The position numbers and the translations under genes are program-made. Under the pieces are notes generated by a model, which saw only the letters and a list, made by a program, of their open reading frames with translations, did not search any database and was not told where the DNA came from. Shown here piece by piece: positions 21,926 through 31,933 of a stretch of DNA of 64,000 bases (position 1 is the stretch's first letter; each line of letters begins with the position of its first letter). Source of the DNA: Amblyomma americanum (Eukaryota; Arthropoda; Arachnida; Ixodida; Ixodidae); NCBI RefSeq assembly GCF_052857255.1, contig NC_135507.1, positions 78,722,850 through 78,786,849 of the forward strand, given 5' to 3'.

Positions 21926-22870
21926 GGAGCGCGTGGGCTTCGAACCCTCAGAGTGTTCAAAGCGGAAAGATAACGTGCCGAGAGCAACCAGGGATAGACT
22001 CAAAATTCCACCGCTGCCAAACAATATGCATCTGGTATCTCAAAAAGGTAGACGCAAAGGTAGGGGTGCGGCCCTACAGGTCGAATTTCGAGGTAGATTT
22101 GATGTGATCTACACGGACGCTGCCAAAGACGATCGCACAGCAGCACACACAGCGGTAGTGGTTCTTCAGAGTGGAGACCCGGTCCCGTGCTGCACCGTTA
22201 AAAACACAAGTGCAACTGAGGCAGAAGATGTTGCCGTTGCTCTGGCAATAATACAAAACGGTACAAGGGTGATAGTGAGTGACTGTAAGGCAGCCATAAA
22301 GATTTATGACATGGCCGGAATCACTGAGGCAACCGCGAAAAATTCTGAAATAAGGACAAGTACCGTCAGAGCTAATCTCACTGATCTGGTCCCCGGCTCA
22401 TCAAGGCGTGTTGTGGAACGAAAAGGAGCACTCGACAACCCGAGGGCTCAAATTCCGGTCGACCGCCGCTGAAGCGCCGCCTCCACGCGAGCAACACCTC
22501 CCATCGGGTGACGAACTCACAAAATTTCATGAAATAACTTCTCATTACAAGCTCGGTCGCAAGACCTATCCAGCAGCAGCTAAACCAACAGCAAACCCTC
22601 AATTGTACAGTAAAGGGCATCCAGAAGTCTTTATTCCAAGATGTACGCACAGCAATAGCATTGCAGATCTAATCCACATGGTCTGGACCTGCCCTTTCTA
22701 TAACGACCCGAATAGGAATGTAGAATCCTGGGAGACCATATTACTCAACCACGAATCAGAATAGCAACGCAAAGTCATCGGAATCGCCCTAACCACCGCC
22801 CTGTGCCAAGGGATTCCGGCCGATGTTTAGGGTAATGAATGGGGCTTTAGGCTATAGCCTTTTCCCCCGT
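21926..22870 (+). pseudogene. RNase H domain and C-terminal tail of an I-like retroelement, plus strand
   Basis: Plus strand: KIPPLPNNMHLVSQKGRRKG, then FDVIYTDAAKDDRTAAHTAV (first catalytic Asp), TSATEAEDVAVALAI (Glu), VIVSDCKAAIKI (Asp). After a frame change comes a tail with FHEITSHYKLGRKTYPAAAK and CTHSNSIADLIHMVWTCPF. Nothing of the RT precedes it. It lies close to the 5' boundary of the Harbinger element but outside it. Confidence 0.75.
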
Positions 22871-22924
22871 CATTTTTGACGGATGGAAATAATTGTTTTT
22901 CTCTCTCTCTACTGCTACAGAAAT

Positions 22925-23066
22925 TGAAATATTATTGGTTTTGAGGGAAGGCAATGCCGCACTGTCTCATGTATCTCGGCTGACACCCGATCTGCGTCGT
23001 AAGGGAAGGGATAAAGGAGGGAGTGAAACAAGAGAGGAAGAAAGAGGTGCTGTAGTGGTAGCCTCC
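22925..23066 (-). mobile_element. SINE fragment (3' half)
   Basis: Minus-strand SINE tail and C/T-rich body ending at the cctccactac-type block (here with a changed end). The tRNA-like half is missing. The 145 bp after it carry a ctatttttacaatgcc block that also appears near 33643-33665 on the other strand. Confidence 0.8.
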
Positions 23067-23213
23067 AAACACAGCGCCTCATCTATTTTTACAATGCCTG
23101 ACGTGTACGGCCGATCCGACCGTCCAACACCCTCTCCTATCCTCCTTTCCGGCTCCCCCCCTTCGGCTAGCCTTCGCGCCTGCTCTACGTCTGTGAGGGG
23201 GAGTACTATCTTA

Positions 23214-23243
23214 CCCCCGAATGCAGAAATGTAACTTGGCTCG
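23214..23243 (+). repeat. Harbinger left terminal inverted repeat
   Basis: 30 bp identical to the reverse complement of 31901-31930, preceded by TTA. Similarity continues patchily inward, e.g. cgtgtttcata at 23278-23288 mirrors tatgaaacacg at 31821-31831. Subterminal DNA is rich in ACTTG/CAAGT and CTTGAAG motifs. Confidence 0.95.
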
Positions 23244-23402
23244 AACTTGACTTCCATCGGTCTCAAGTGAGCTCCATCGTGTTTCATAAACCGAACTCGG
23301 CTTGAAGTGCGACTTGCAACCGGCTTGGCTCGATCCTAGTTCGGTCCAACTTCAAGTCGGCTGAGGAGCTTGCTTGAAGCCGACTTCGTTGTATTTTCCA
23401 AC

Positions 23403-25327
23403 ATGGCCACCTACCGATCGGACGTCGCACGGAGGGTAGCTGCGTTCGAGTTCGCTTGCCACGCCATGGACGTAGCATTTTCTGAGGCCCATTCGTTGCC
23501 GAAGATTCCACGGCCAGCGCTACGTGATCGGGGGAACCCCATGGAACTCTACGACGACGAGCAGTTCCTCGCCCGCTATCGGTTCTCCAAGAACGCCGTG
23601 CGGGAGCTGCTGACCATGTTGCCCCTGCGTGAAAGTCCCGACAACAGGGGACAGCCTGTGCCTCCGATGCTGCAGCTGCTCCTGGCTTTGAGGTTTTACG
23701 GGGCCGGCACTTTCCAAACCGTCACCGGGGATCTGGTGCGGATTTCGCAGCCCACGGTGTGCCGCGCAGTTGGCAAGGTCACTTTGCTGATTGCCAAGCA
23801 CCTGCGCCCGATGCTGGTGCAGTTTCCAGCCGCCTCGCAGTTTGGAAAGCTGATGCGGGACTTTTACGACATCGCTGAATTCCCTGGTGTGACCGGCTGC
23901 ATAGATTGCACGCATGTCCGCATCAACAGCCCGGGTGGCGCAGATGCGGAAGTCTACCGAAACCGCAAAGGCTATTTCTCCATCAATGTGCAGGTGAGCA
24001 ATGAAAATGGAAGTTCTCTGAACAGTTACGACTGTTCAGCTCATGCGTATTTGTTCGCGTAGTGGCCGTATTGTCATTTTATTTATTTCACCGCGGTGCT
24101 ACGAACGTACAATCACAAGATTACTTGCCCGAAAGACGGGCTCGATCCCGGCCGCGGTGGTCACATTTCGATGGCGGCGAAACGCTAGGGGCCCGCGTAC
24201 TGTGCGACGTCGGTGCACGCTGAAAAACCCCAGGTGGTCGAAATTTCCGGAGCCCTTCACTACGGCCTCCTTCGTAGCTTGACTTTGGGAACTCCTAAAA
24301 CCTAAAACCAAACAAGCATGCTTGCGTCGAGCGCTGACAGATAGCGAAATGTGTCTCTTTGGAATATGCGATCGAGGCCCACAAATTTCTTTTAAAGCCA
24401 GTACTGCTTTATAATGTAGCTTCGTTCTCCATGCTCCGTGAAGAGTATGCCACTGCTTTCTAGGCGCTATAGCAGCACGCAACCACTGTCTGTCGTGTCT
24501 CTATTTTTTTTTTGCTCCCTTGCGCTCGAGAGCGGGTTTCACGCTTGTTCAAGAACTGCGCGTTCTCAAAGATAGGCTATTGTGTCAACAGTTGCATTAC
24601 GAGTTGAAGAAGTAGAAGGTGCCGTATGTCGCCCTGCCTTTGCTGATTGGTCTTTTTGTTTGTTTGGTGCAGGCTGTTAGCGGACCCGAATTGCAATTTT
24701 TTAACATTGTTGCCGACTGGCCAGGCTCTGTGCATGACAGTCGGATATTCGACAATTCCCGCCTGCGGGTGCTCTACGAGGTGGGTCGGGTGCCTGGAGT
24801 GCTGCTGGGAGACGCTGGCTATGCATGCCAGCCTTTCCTGATGACACCGCTGTCAGACCCTGGCCCGGCAAATTCACCGCAAGGAAGGTTAGTTAATGTG
24901 TTTCCAATGACAGTGCATGACAAAGTGGACAAAGCTTGACCACGCTTTCGAGCTGTGGCATTAAATCAATGCAATATTCGTTTACGCATGCAGGTACCAG
25001 AAAGCCCACATAAGGACACGGAATGTGGTCGAAAGGACATTCGGTGTCTGGAAGCGCCGCTTCCCTTGTCTGGATATGGGGCTCCAGCACAAGCCGAAAC
25101 AAGCTGCAGTTATCATAACAGCTTGTGCAGCCCTGCAGAACTTTGCATGCTTAATGAAGGAGCCGCAGCCTCCTATTCAAAGCGCTCCCAATCAGGGCAC
25201 TCCACCGACTCGCACCAGCACGACAGCAGCAAGGCGGCCACAGTACCTTCCACCTGTTGATGCTGTCAGCGACAGCCTGTCAGGAATGCAGGCACGACGG
25301 GTGCTCATCCAGAAGAGCTTCATATAA
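23403..25327 (+). CDS. Harbinger transposase (HARBI1-like DDE nuclease), three exons
   Basis: Exons 23403-23993, 24673-24887 and 24994-25327 join with GT/AG boundaries into 1140 nt, 379 aa with no internal stop. The ATG at 23403 has A at -3 and G at +4. Residues 60-130 form the N-terminal helix-turn-helix-like region. The DDE_Tnp_4-type nuclease shows GCIDCTH (D168), WPGSVHDSRIF (D219), LLGDAGY (242-247) and NVVERTFGVWKRRF (E282), the expected catalytic set. HARBI1 proteins are around 350 aa, so the length is normal. It would cut and rejoin DNA at TTA/TWA targets in the nucleus with its Myb-like partner. Intron 1 (679 nt) carries a SINE. Splice sites are inferred from frame and homology. Confidence 0.9.
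24115..24275 (+). mobile_element. SINE-like insertion in transposase intron 1
   Basis: Plus strand: cgggctcgatcccgg (B-box-like), a ggcggcgaaacgct block, tgtgcgacgtcggtgcac, ccccaggtggtcgaaa and ggagcccttcactacgg. These match the window's SINE body but with a different head, so it is a second SINE subfamily. It lies between exons 1 and 2 and does not touch the splice sites. Confidence 0.7.
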
Positions 25328-26099
25328 GTAAGAAATGCACAGTCCTCAACACTGTCCCATGCATTTTGAATCAAGTATGTTTATAATCCGCAGTTGCTCA
25401 TGCTACCCGTATCCCAACTTCTCTGCACGAGCTAAAGAAATTTTAGAGTAAGGGGAATGACTGGCAGCAGTTCGAGCGGCAGGATGAAGAGGTTGGCGAA
25501 GTGCAGCGGTGGATCGTGAGTGGCTCCTGAGAGTGTGCTCATCATGACGCGCTTTGATCTACGACCACAGACCTGCACTGCGGATACACCCCTTTACACC
25601 AGAATTTTTTCTCAGCTTTGGAACCTTTTATGTTGTGAGCTTGTTGCACTAACAAGCTGCTACTCTTGTAGTTCTAGGTCCTGCATTTGTTGCTATAGTG
25701 TTCTATTCCAAATGCTATTTTTCAAAAATGCTGTATTGATCTTGCAGGAGGCGAATACCAGAAAAGATCTTGTTGAACCTGCTGCTGAGGGCCTTAATGG
25801 CGCTCAGTTCATTTGTCTTAAGAGCTGCTGCCTTGGCGGCTTTGCTTAAACACATGTGAAAAATTCCCAGATTTGGTGAAGTACAACAGTCAGGCCTTAG
25901 GTGGTGCAGTCACGGGGCTTGTGCACCTTTCCACAGAGCGAACATTTGTGTGGCTGCTTTGGTAGCGGCATGGACTTATGGTTCCTCACAGCAGGTAGTT
26001 CTGCTACTTCGTCTTTTCTTCTTTCCCCCGGCTTGCAGTTTAAGCTTCGGCTCTTGCATGTTTTGTATGTATTGAGTATATTTTTGTTTTTATGTCACA
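25328..26099. other. Harbinger interior without a recognised feature
   Basis: Transposase 3' flank; no AATAAA close to the stop. Short ORFs only. Confidence 0.4.
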
Positions 26100-26760
26100 A
26101 TTGTAATGACGAAGAAGTGCCCACATGGCAGCGGGACTGCTCTCGGCGAGCGCGTGCTCCCGGTTGGTGCTGCTGGAACCGTTGACTGTGAACGCCGTTC
26201 AGTGCTTTGTGCCGTGCTTTGTGCCCGAAAAACCTATTGCAAGTGGTGGAGGTGTGCTTTGACCCCGTCCTGGAGCTGAGAAACGGCACTGTTGCAACCG
26301 AAATGTGACCAGAACGCTCCAACCGAGATTCACACGGATGCTAGTGGCATCGGCATTGTTGCTGTGCTTGCACAACGGAAGCCTGGATTTCATGAATATG
26401 CTGTCGCCTGTGCCAACCGCACGCTGTCTAAGGCCAAGATCAATTACTCCGTGTCCGGAAAAGAATGTTTGTGGCCATCTTGTGGGCAATAACTAAATTT
26501 AGACCATACCTCTGTATACCTTTGTGCACCTTTCTATGAAAGTACATTCGCTTGTGCCTTGACTGCCAACGCCGCAAGTGACCACCGCAGCACTTTTCCG
26601 GACCATTGCGGCCCTTACTTTGCCCTGCCCGTCCGTTTGATCGTGTGGGCATCGACCTTTATGGGCCTCTGCCGCCTGGTCATGGTAGTACATAGAGCTC
26701 CTGTAACAGTTGCTAAAGGCTGTACAATCTGTCTGCGAGCAGTTGCACTCAATATTCATT
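26100..26760 (+). pseudogene. Ty3/gypsy-type retrotransposon remnant (RNase H and integrase pieces)
   Basis: An RNase H block at 26292-26492 contains [19 protein letters not shown] and [20 protein letters not shown] shifted frame from about 26555 has a CLDCQRR zinc-finger end and RPFDRVGIDLYGPLPPG, the first integrase aspartate block. The sequence between RNase H and the zinc finger is deleted, as are protease, RT and most of integrase. Upstream, aagtggtggaggtg near 26240 looks like the LTR/primer-site junction of such elements. A relic, younger than the Harbinger copy that contains it or carried along with it. Confidence 0.75.
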
Positions 26761-27963
26761 GTACTCTAGCCACATGCACCTGGTGTTTGTTAGGCGCCTT
26801 GCTTTGCATGGCTGAACATTACGTCATAAAGTGAGTCATCATGAGCCAACACTTTAGTCAAGATCATTGTGCGCAGGCACTGCTGACGTTTGGAAAGTTC
26901 TTGCTGCTGCAGTCATGGTGGACTACTGAAAGATAACTTTTATGACCCCAGTAGTCTTTGCAACATTTTGTTTTGTGGTTCAATTAATGGTTTGCGATAT
27001 GACTTGGTAGTTACTTCTAGCTTGCAAGTGCTGTAGTGAAATCTTTCACATGCAAACACGTAGACTAGCAGTTCTTTTGATTTGTACCTGCAGGTACTGG
27101 TTGGCTGTCGCAGCTTAAACTTTGCATTTAGCCGGCCTTCTTGGAGCAGTACCGATTCCATTTATCGAGAACTGGCATGTTTTAAAATTGTTACATGGTT
27201 TGGCGGGGTTCGAAATAGCAGAACGTGGGTGCCATCAGCAAGTGTTTTTGGACGCATGTTTCTTTAGTCTTTTTTTTTCCATGCCTAGTGCGGGTTGTCA
27301 CAGGCATGTGCTGGCCATATTTTTGAAGCAATAGATTACTTCAGCAAAGTGGCAGGCTGTGACATTTAATTGACTCAAGCTATGGGCCCATTTTGTAGAC
27401 AGCATCGGAGGAACTGCATTCAAAGGTTTAAGGTTCTTGAGTAGGAGGCACTTGCTGCAAGTGTTTAGGTTAGGTGAGACAGCAAAGATAATGGAATGCG
27501 TAGAGAGCAGTGCTGGCCTTTGTGCATTTATGTAGTGTTGACTGCTGCGTGAGCCAAGATTGTTGAGACTTTTCATACATGGAAACTTTAACAATGTGGC
27601 CTACAATTTTTCCTACTGGTTGGTTTTGCCAGCCATGCCAGGGGAGGTTTTTCCTTCCAAGAGCAGCCAGATTTGTAGCATACAGCAATGCGTATTTCTA
27701 TGAATAAATTGCTGCTTGCATACAAAGATCCACAAGCGCCATATAGGCATAACAGCAGGAGTACCACGCAACCATCCTACCTGCCTCCTGCTATGCGATA
27801 GCTTGTCAGACTTGCATGCAAAGCGGTGATGGGGCTGTATGTTTGTTCCCAAGTCATGTGCTTAAAACCATACATGTGCAAATGAAGTGCAGATATGTGG
27901 GTTTGCCACATATTTGTGCAAGCATTCAGACAGCATTCCAGTTTCTTTAGTTGTAGGCACCGT
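26761..27963. other. Harbinger interior between the two convergent genes
   Basis: No recognised protein or repeat. This is the 3' flank of the Myb-like gene (stop at 27964). Confidence 0.4.
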
Positions 27964-30900
27964 TTACTCTGGTGCCTCTCGCAGCCTACAAAGCTGCTCG
28001 AGTTTTATTTGTTTCTCAATTTCCAATATTTCCAGTTCAAATTTTTTTTTCTGGATGTCGAGAATTTTTTTTTCGTGCCGTTCGTCCAGAGTGCTTTTGT
28101 GTTCTTCCCTCATCAGCTTAAGACGCAGTTCGTGCTCTTCTCGCAGTAGAGCCGCTCTAAAGTCGTTTTCATCAGCGAGCGACTTTTCTAAAAGGGCCAT
28201 CCGCCCTCTTGGAGCCCTGGCAGGTTCACCAGTGGCCACTGCTTCAGCAGTAGTGGAACCAGCGGCAGCTCCAGAAGCAATTGTAGCACTAATGCAGCCT
28301 GCTGCAGCTGTGCTGGAAGGATCAGCAGGTTGTGCAACAGGTTGCACAGCAGGAAAAAAGAGATTGCTCTCTTGCTCAATTGTTTCTGGAGTTGCCCCAC
28401 TCCTACCAAGAGCAGCCACTGATCACTGCGGCTGATTCATGAATGGAGTTTCCCACTCGTCTTCTGTAACAAAGAAAAGGTAAAAATTAGTTGGACACAC
28501 CTAAGCTAACAATACATTAGCTGTCTGACTCAACAGCACAGATTGTTAGGTCAAATGGTGAAGAGACATAACGAAAGCTTTATAATGTTCTTATCTAAGG
28601 CATCAGTTGCCCTTCTCAGCGCCAAATAGCTGCCTTTGTTTCTTGGGGCCCCAGTTTAGTTGTTCTGTTTTAATCTGCCATATTCCTCAGCTTTCACTCT
28701 GAAGTATGCCTGGTGACCTCACTTTATTTTTTCTGCTGATACTGTAGTGATAGTCACGCAGGCCACGAGTTTTTACACATGTGTTTATCCTCAAACTCTG
28801 CAGCTTTTTTGTTCTTTCAATGGGTTTCTTTTCAGTTTTAGTACATTTGCTAGTTTGCACTGGCGTGTGTCCCCTGACCCAGGGACCCAGTTATACACCC
28901 TTCCTTTCCTCAAAATCATCGGCGTCTAGAATGTTGTCAATGCCAATGAACGCCGACAGCATTCACTTTGTACATCCTGGAGTAGCTGAGGTAATCCACT
29001 TTCAATTTTTTGCAAAGGTTTTCTTGTAATGCCTGCCTGCTTGCTTCGCCGCATATATGCGATACCAATGCTAAGGTGGGGCATACAAGAAAAGTGACAA
29101 ATACTGCAGCCTGAGCCACAGCCGGTAATGGACGCATGTTCATTATGGGCTACAGTACAAAATAGCAGCTGCAGTACAAAGCTGCTATTTCTCGTGTAGT
29201 CCTGAATCAGAAAATCTCTGAACACTGTTTCAGTGTTGTTGTGTTGTATCGGCAGTGCAATTCATATAGCTGGTATTGCAACCTCCTTTATGTTTATGTA
29301 ATAGAGTGCACTGTAAAAATAAAGTGTGCACAAGTGACAATTGAGTCTTTTGTTATGCAAGAAGTTTTTACTGTTGACGCTACCTGCATAAATATTACTG
29401 CACAGTTTTATTGTGTGCACACTGCAGCCACTAGTGCTACTTTTCAGTCTGCACTAATAAGCATGCTTGTAGGCAACCTAATTCAGGGCTACAGAAAACA
29501 CGCTTCGAGTGAAACCTCTGCATTGCAAAACTAACAATTTCCTTAAAACTAGCAGCCCAATTCCAAAAGGCTTTGAGCATTACACATAGGTAAGCTGCAC
29601 CATTATTCACAAGAATGTTGTTACCTTATCCCTGGAGCACCATCATGTACAAGTACACAAAAATATGGAAATGTATGTGAAGGAGTGCATGTATAATGAA
29701 ACTGCATTAAAGTTGGCATTTGTTTAAAGTGAGGCAGGAATGCCAAACAAGACTCAAAAACATCAGGTGAGAATGTCATAATGAATGGAGTTCAGGTTGC
29801 AGCACTGAATGCCCGCTCCCTCAGTGTCCGACGGTTAACCCTCCTTCCACTACAGAAACACACCATACCACTCACATGAATGTAGGCCGTCAAGACAAAA
29901 TGCCTTCGGAGTGCTGTCCAACAACATGCAGCTTGGAGCAGGTCATCCTTTCGCACTGTCAACCAATGCAGCCTTTATCTGCACAAACATTCAGCCAACC
30001 ACATGTACAGCAGCTTTCCGCAGTGTTGTATAAATGAGATTTGTATAATTTGTTGTAGATGAACCCTACATTCCTCACAGCAGGTTCAAGGCAATATAAA
30101 AAATTGAAACACTGTCAATCGTGACAGTACACACTGCCACTGTCATCAAAGGAATATAAAGAGAGGAGTGCTGTTTTCCAAGAACATGCGAAGTGCTTTA
30201 CCTGAGTAATGGCATTCTGCATCGCCTGGCTCATCCACCATTGGCTGCAGCAGCCTTATCACAGGCAAACTTGCCACTGGTGGCAGGTCGATGCCCCCAT
30301 CCGAGTCTGTGGCGTTGCCTGCCCTGGTCGAGATGTGGCTGGCAACAGCCATCACCTGCTCGCTCTGAGCGCTCACGTGGCATTTCGCTGGCCCTCCTCC
30401 TGAAAAGAAAAAAACAATCGCACACAGTGACGCTATCCTTAATTTATAGACAATGTGCCATTGAAATATTTTGTTCATGAAGTGCCACACAAAAGCAACC
30501 AAAGGCATCTCAATGCATGCAACTGCGTGTTGTTTTCGCTCCGTTTTTATGCCGAGGTAGGTAGCTGTATGTACAGCCTTCCGGATTTCTGATAGTACCA
30601 AGCGAAATTGCGCGGCAAGTTTCCTCATGAACGTGAAGATCGCTAGTGTGGACACCGTCTGAACTACGGTGCACCCAATTTGCGCTTCGCGGTGCGACAG
30701 TATGCGAAGGGTACCAACCCCGAGCAAAATCGTGCGTTGTCTGTTCGCTGCTGGCCTGGCGCGAGCCCTCCGTCCCACTGCGCTGCCCGCTCATCGTCGT
30801 CTTCTATGTAGCAGAAATCGCATGCCTTCGTACTGACTTGAATGTAGTAAACATTCTATGTAGTTTTTAACAATTAAGGAGGCTGTACAGGATACTGCTC

Positions 30901-31446
30901 TTGCATTATTTACACGATTAACGCAGGTTGCACTTATCTGCGTTTGTAAATAAAGCAGTGTACACTACACCGAAAGGTTATTACGTGCCCATTTCCATGT
31001 TATCACATTGTTGCCAAAAAACTATGCATTCCAGTACATGCTGCTTACGCAGACCCAAGTAGAATAATCATGCCCTTAACCATGGCATACAAAGCATGCA
31101 GGAACAAGCATTTGTAAACGGCCTGCAAGCCGCGCTCAACTGTCTTGTGGCGATCTCTCTTTTTCATCGCGTCCTCCTCCTTCGACTTCTGCTTCATATT
31201 AGCCCAGCATTTCTTGAGCTGACTGGGGTCCCGTCGGGTTACCCCGTGATGGCTGTTGAAGAGCCCGGCAACTTCCTTCCAGGTGGCCTTCTTTTTTGCC
31301 AGCGACGACACGTCGGTTTTTTTGCACTCTAGCACATGCTGGTATGTCTTCACCAAACCCAGTAAGAGTTCTTTTTCCTCGAAAGTAAAGCGAGGCGCTA
31401 GTCTCCGCTGGGAGCAGGAGTCGTCTTGCGATGATTGGAGCGACAT
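27964..31446 (-). pseudogene. Harbinger Myb/SANT-like DNA-binding protein gene (NAIF1-like), three exons, damaged
   Basis: Exons on the minus strand 31446-31140, 30399-30202 and 28463-27964 total 1005 nt, exactly 335 codons. Exon 1 has PRFTFEEKELLLGLVKTYQH and RDPSQLKKCWANMKQKSKEE, a Myb/SANT-like domain of the NAIF1 type. The exon 1/2 join restores HKTGGGPAK, the usual family sequence. Exon 3 encodes an Ala/Pro-rich linker and a C-terminal coiled coil (LLREEHELRLKLMREEHKST to FELEILEIEKQIKLEQL). Two defects: the exon 1 donor is TTGAGC instead of GTGAGC (31139-31134), and exon 3 has an in-frame TGA at 28425-28423. Such proteins recruit the transposase to nucleus and DNA ends. Confidence 0.85.
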
Positions 31447-31900
31447 TTTGCTGCCCGTGAGGTGAACACAGCGTGCAGGAGAGACTTGCCAGTACAACAC
31501 GTGAGCAACAAAGAAAAAGCATGGAAAAAACTGGCTATGGCTCAACTAGAATTGGCTCAATGTGGGTCATGTTGCCAGACTGAAGCTTCAATCAAGCGGA
31601 AGCAGCGAGTATCGTTGAAATGTAGTTTTTATAGTCAGCAATTTTCCGCAGAAGTCACACCTAGTGCCTGTTTATGACTGCTGAACGAGATGCGTTGTTT
31701 TATAGGAGCAAAATGGGTGTTATTATAACAGATTGTTCAATACTCTCATCCCCAGACGAGCAATGCGCCCTCGCTTTCAAGCACGCGCTTAACTTGACGA
31801 AGCAAGTCAGGTTGAGCATCTATGAAACACGAAACCCAACTTGGCCGTTCTGAAGCCGCCTTGGTGCTTCGACTCGACTTGCCGAAGTTGAGTCGAAGCG

Positions 31901-31930
31901 CGAGCCAAGTTACATTTCTGCATTCGGGGG
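31901..31930 (-). repeat. Harbinger right terminal inverted repeat
   Basis: 30/30 identical to the left repeat in inverse orientation, followed by TTA at 31931-31933. Inside it, 31780-31900 is full of ACTTG/CAAGT and TTCGACTC-type motifs. Confidence 0.95.
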
Positions 31931-31933
31931 TTA

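Larger units (their letters stand above)
23214..31930. mobile_element. Complete PIF/Harbinger DNA transposon, 8.7 kb, two genes
   Basis: Perfect 30-bp terminal inverted repeats (23214-23243 and 31901-31930, starting CCCCCGAATGCAGAAATGTA) are flanked on both sides by TTA (23211-23213 and 31931-31933), the 3-bp target duplication of this superfamily. Inside are a plus-strand three-exon transposase (23403-25327) and a convergent minus-strand three-exon Myb/SANT-like gene (31446-27964), the standard Harbinger pair. Extra length comes from a SINE in transposase intron 1, a gypsy remnant at 26.1-26.8 kb and long introns. The DNA ends and the transposase look intact; the partner gene is damaged. Confidence 0.93.

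Noticed and set aside
21838..22024. Independent gene beginning MERVGFEPSE at 21924
   Set aside because: The frame leads directly into a retroelement RNase H domain; the start is incidental.
27887..28435. 182-codon plus-strand ORF rich in Ser/Ala
   Set aside because: Antisense of the coiled-coil exon of the Myb-like gene, which has correct splice boundaries and family features.
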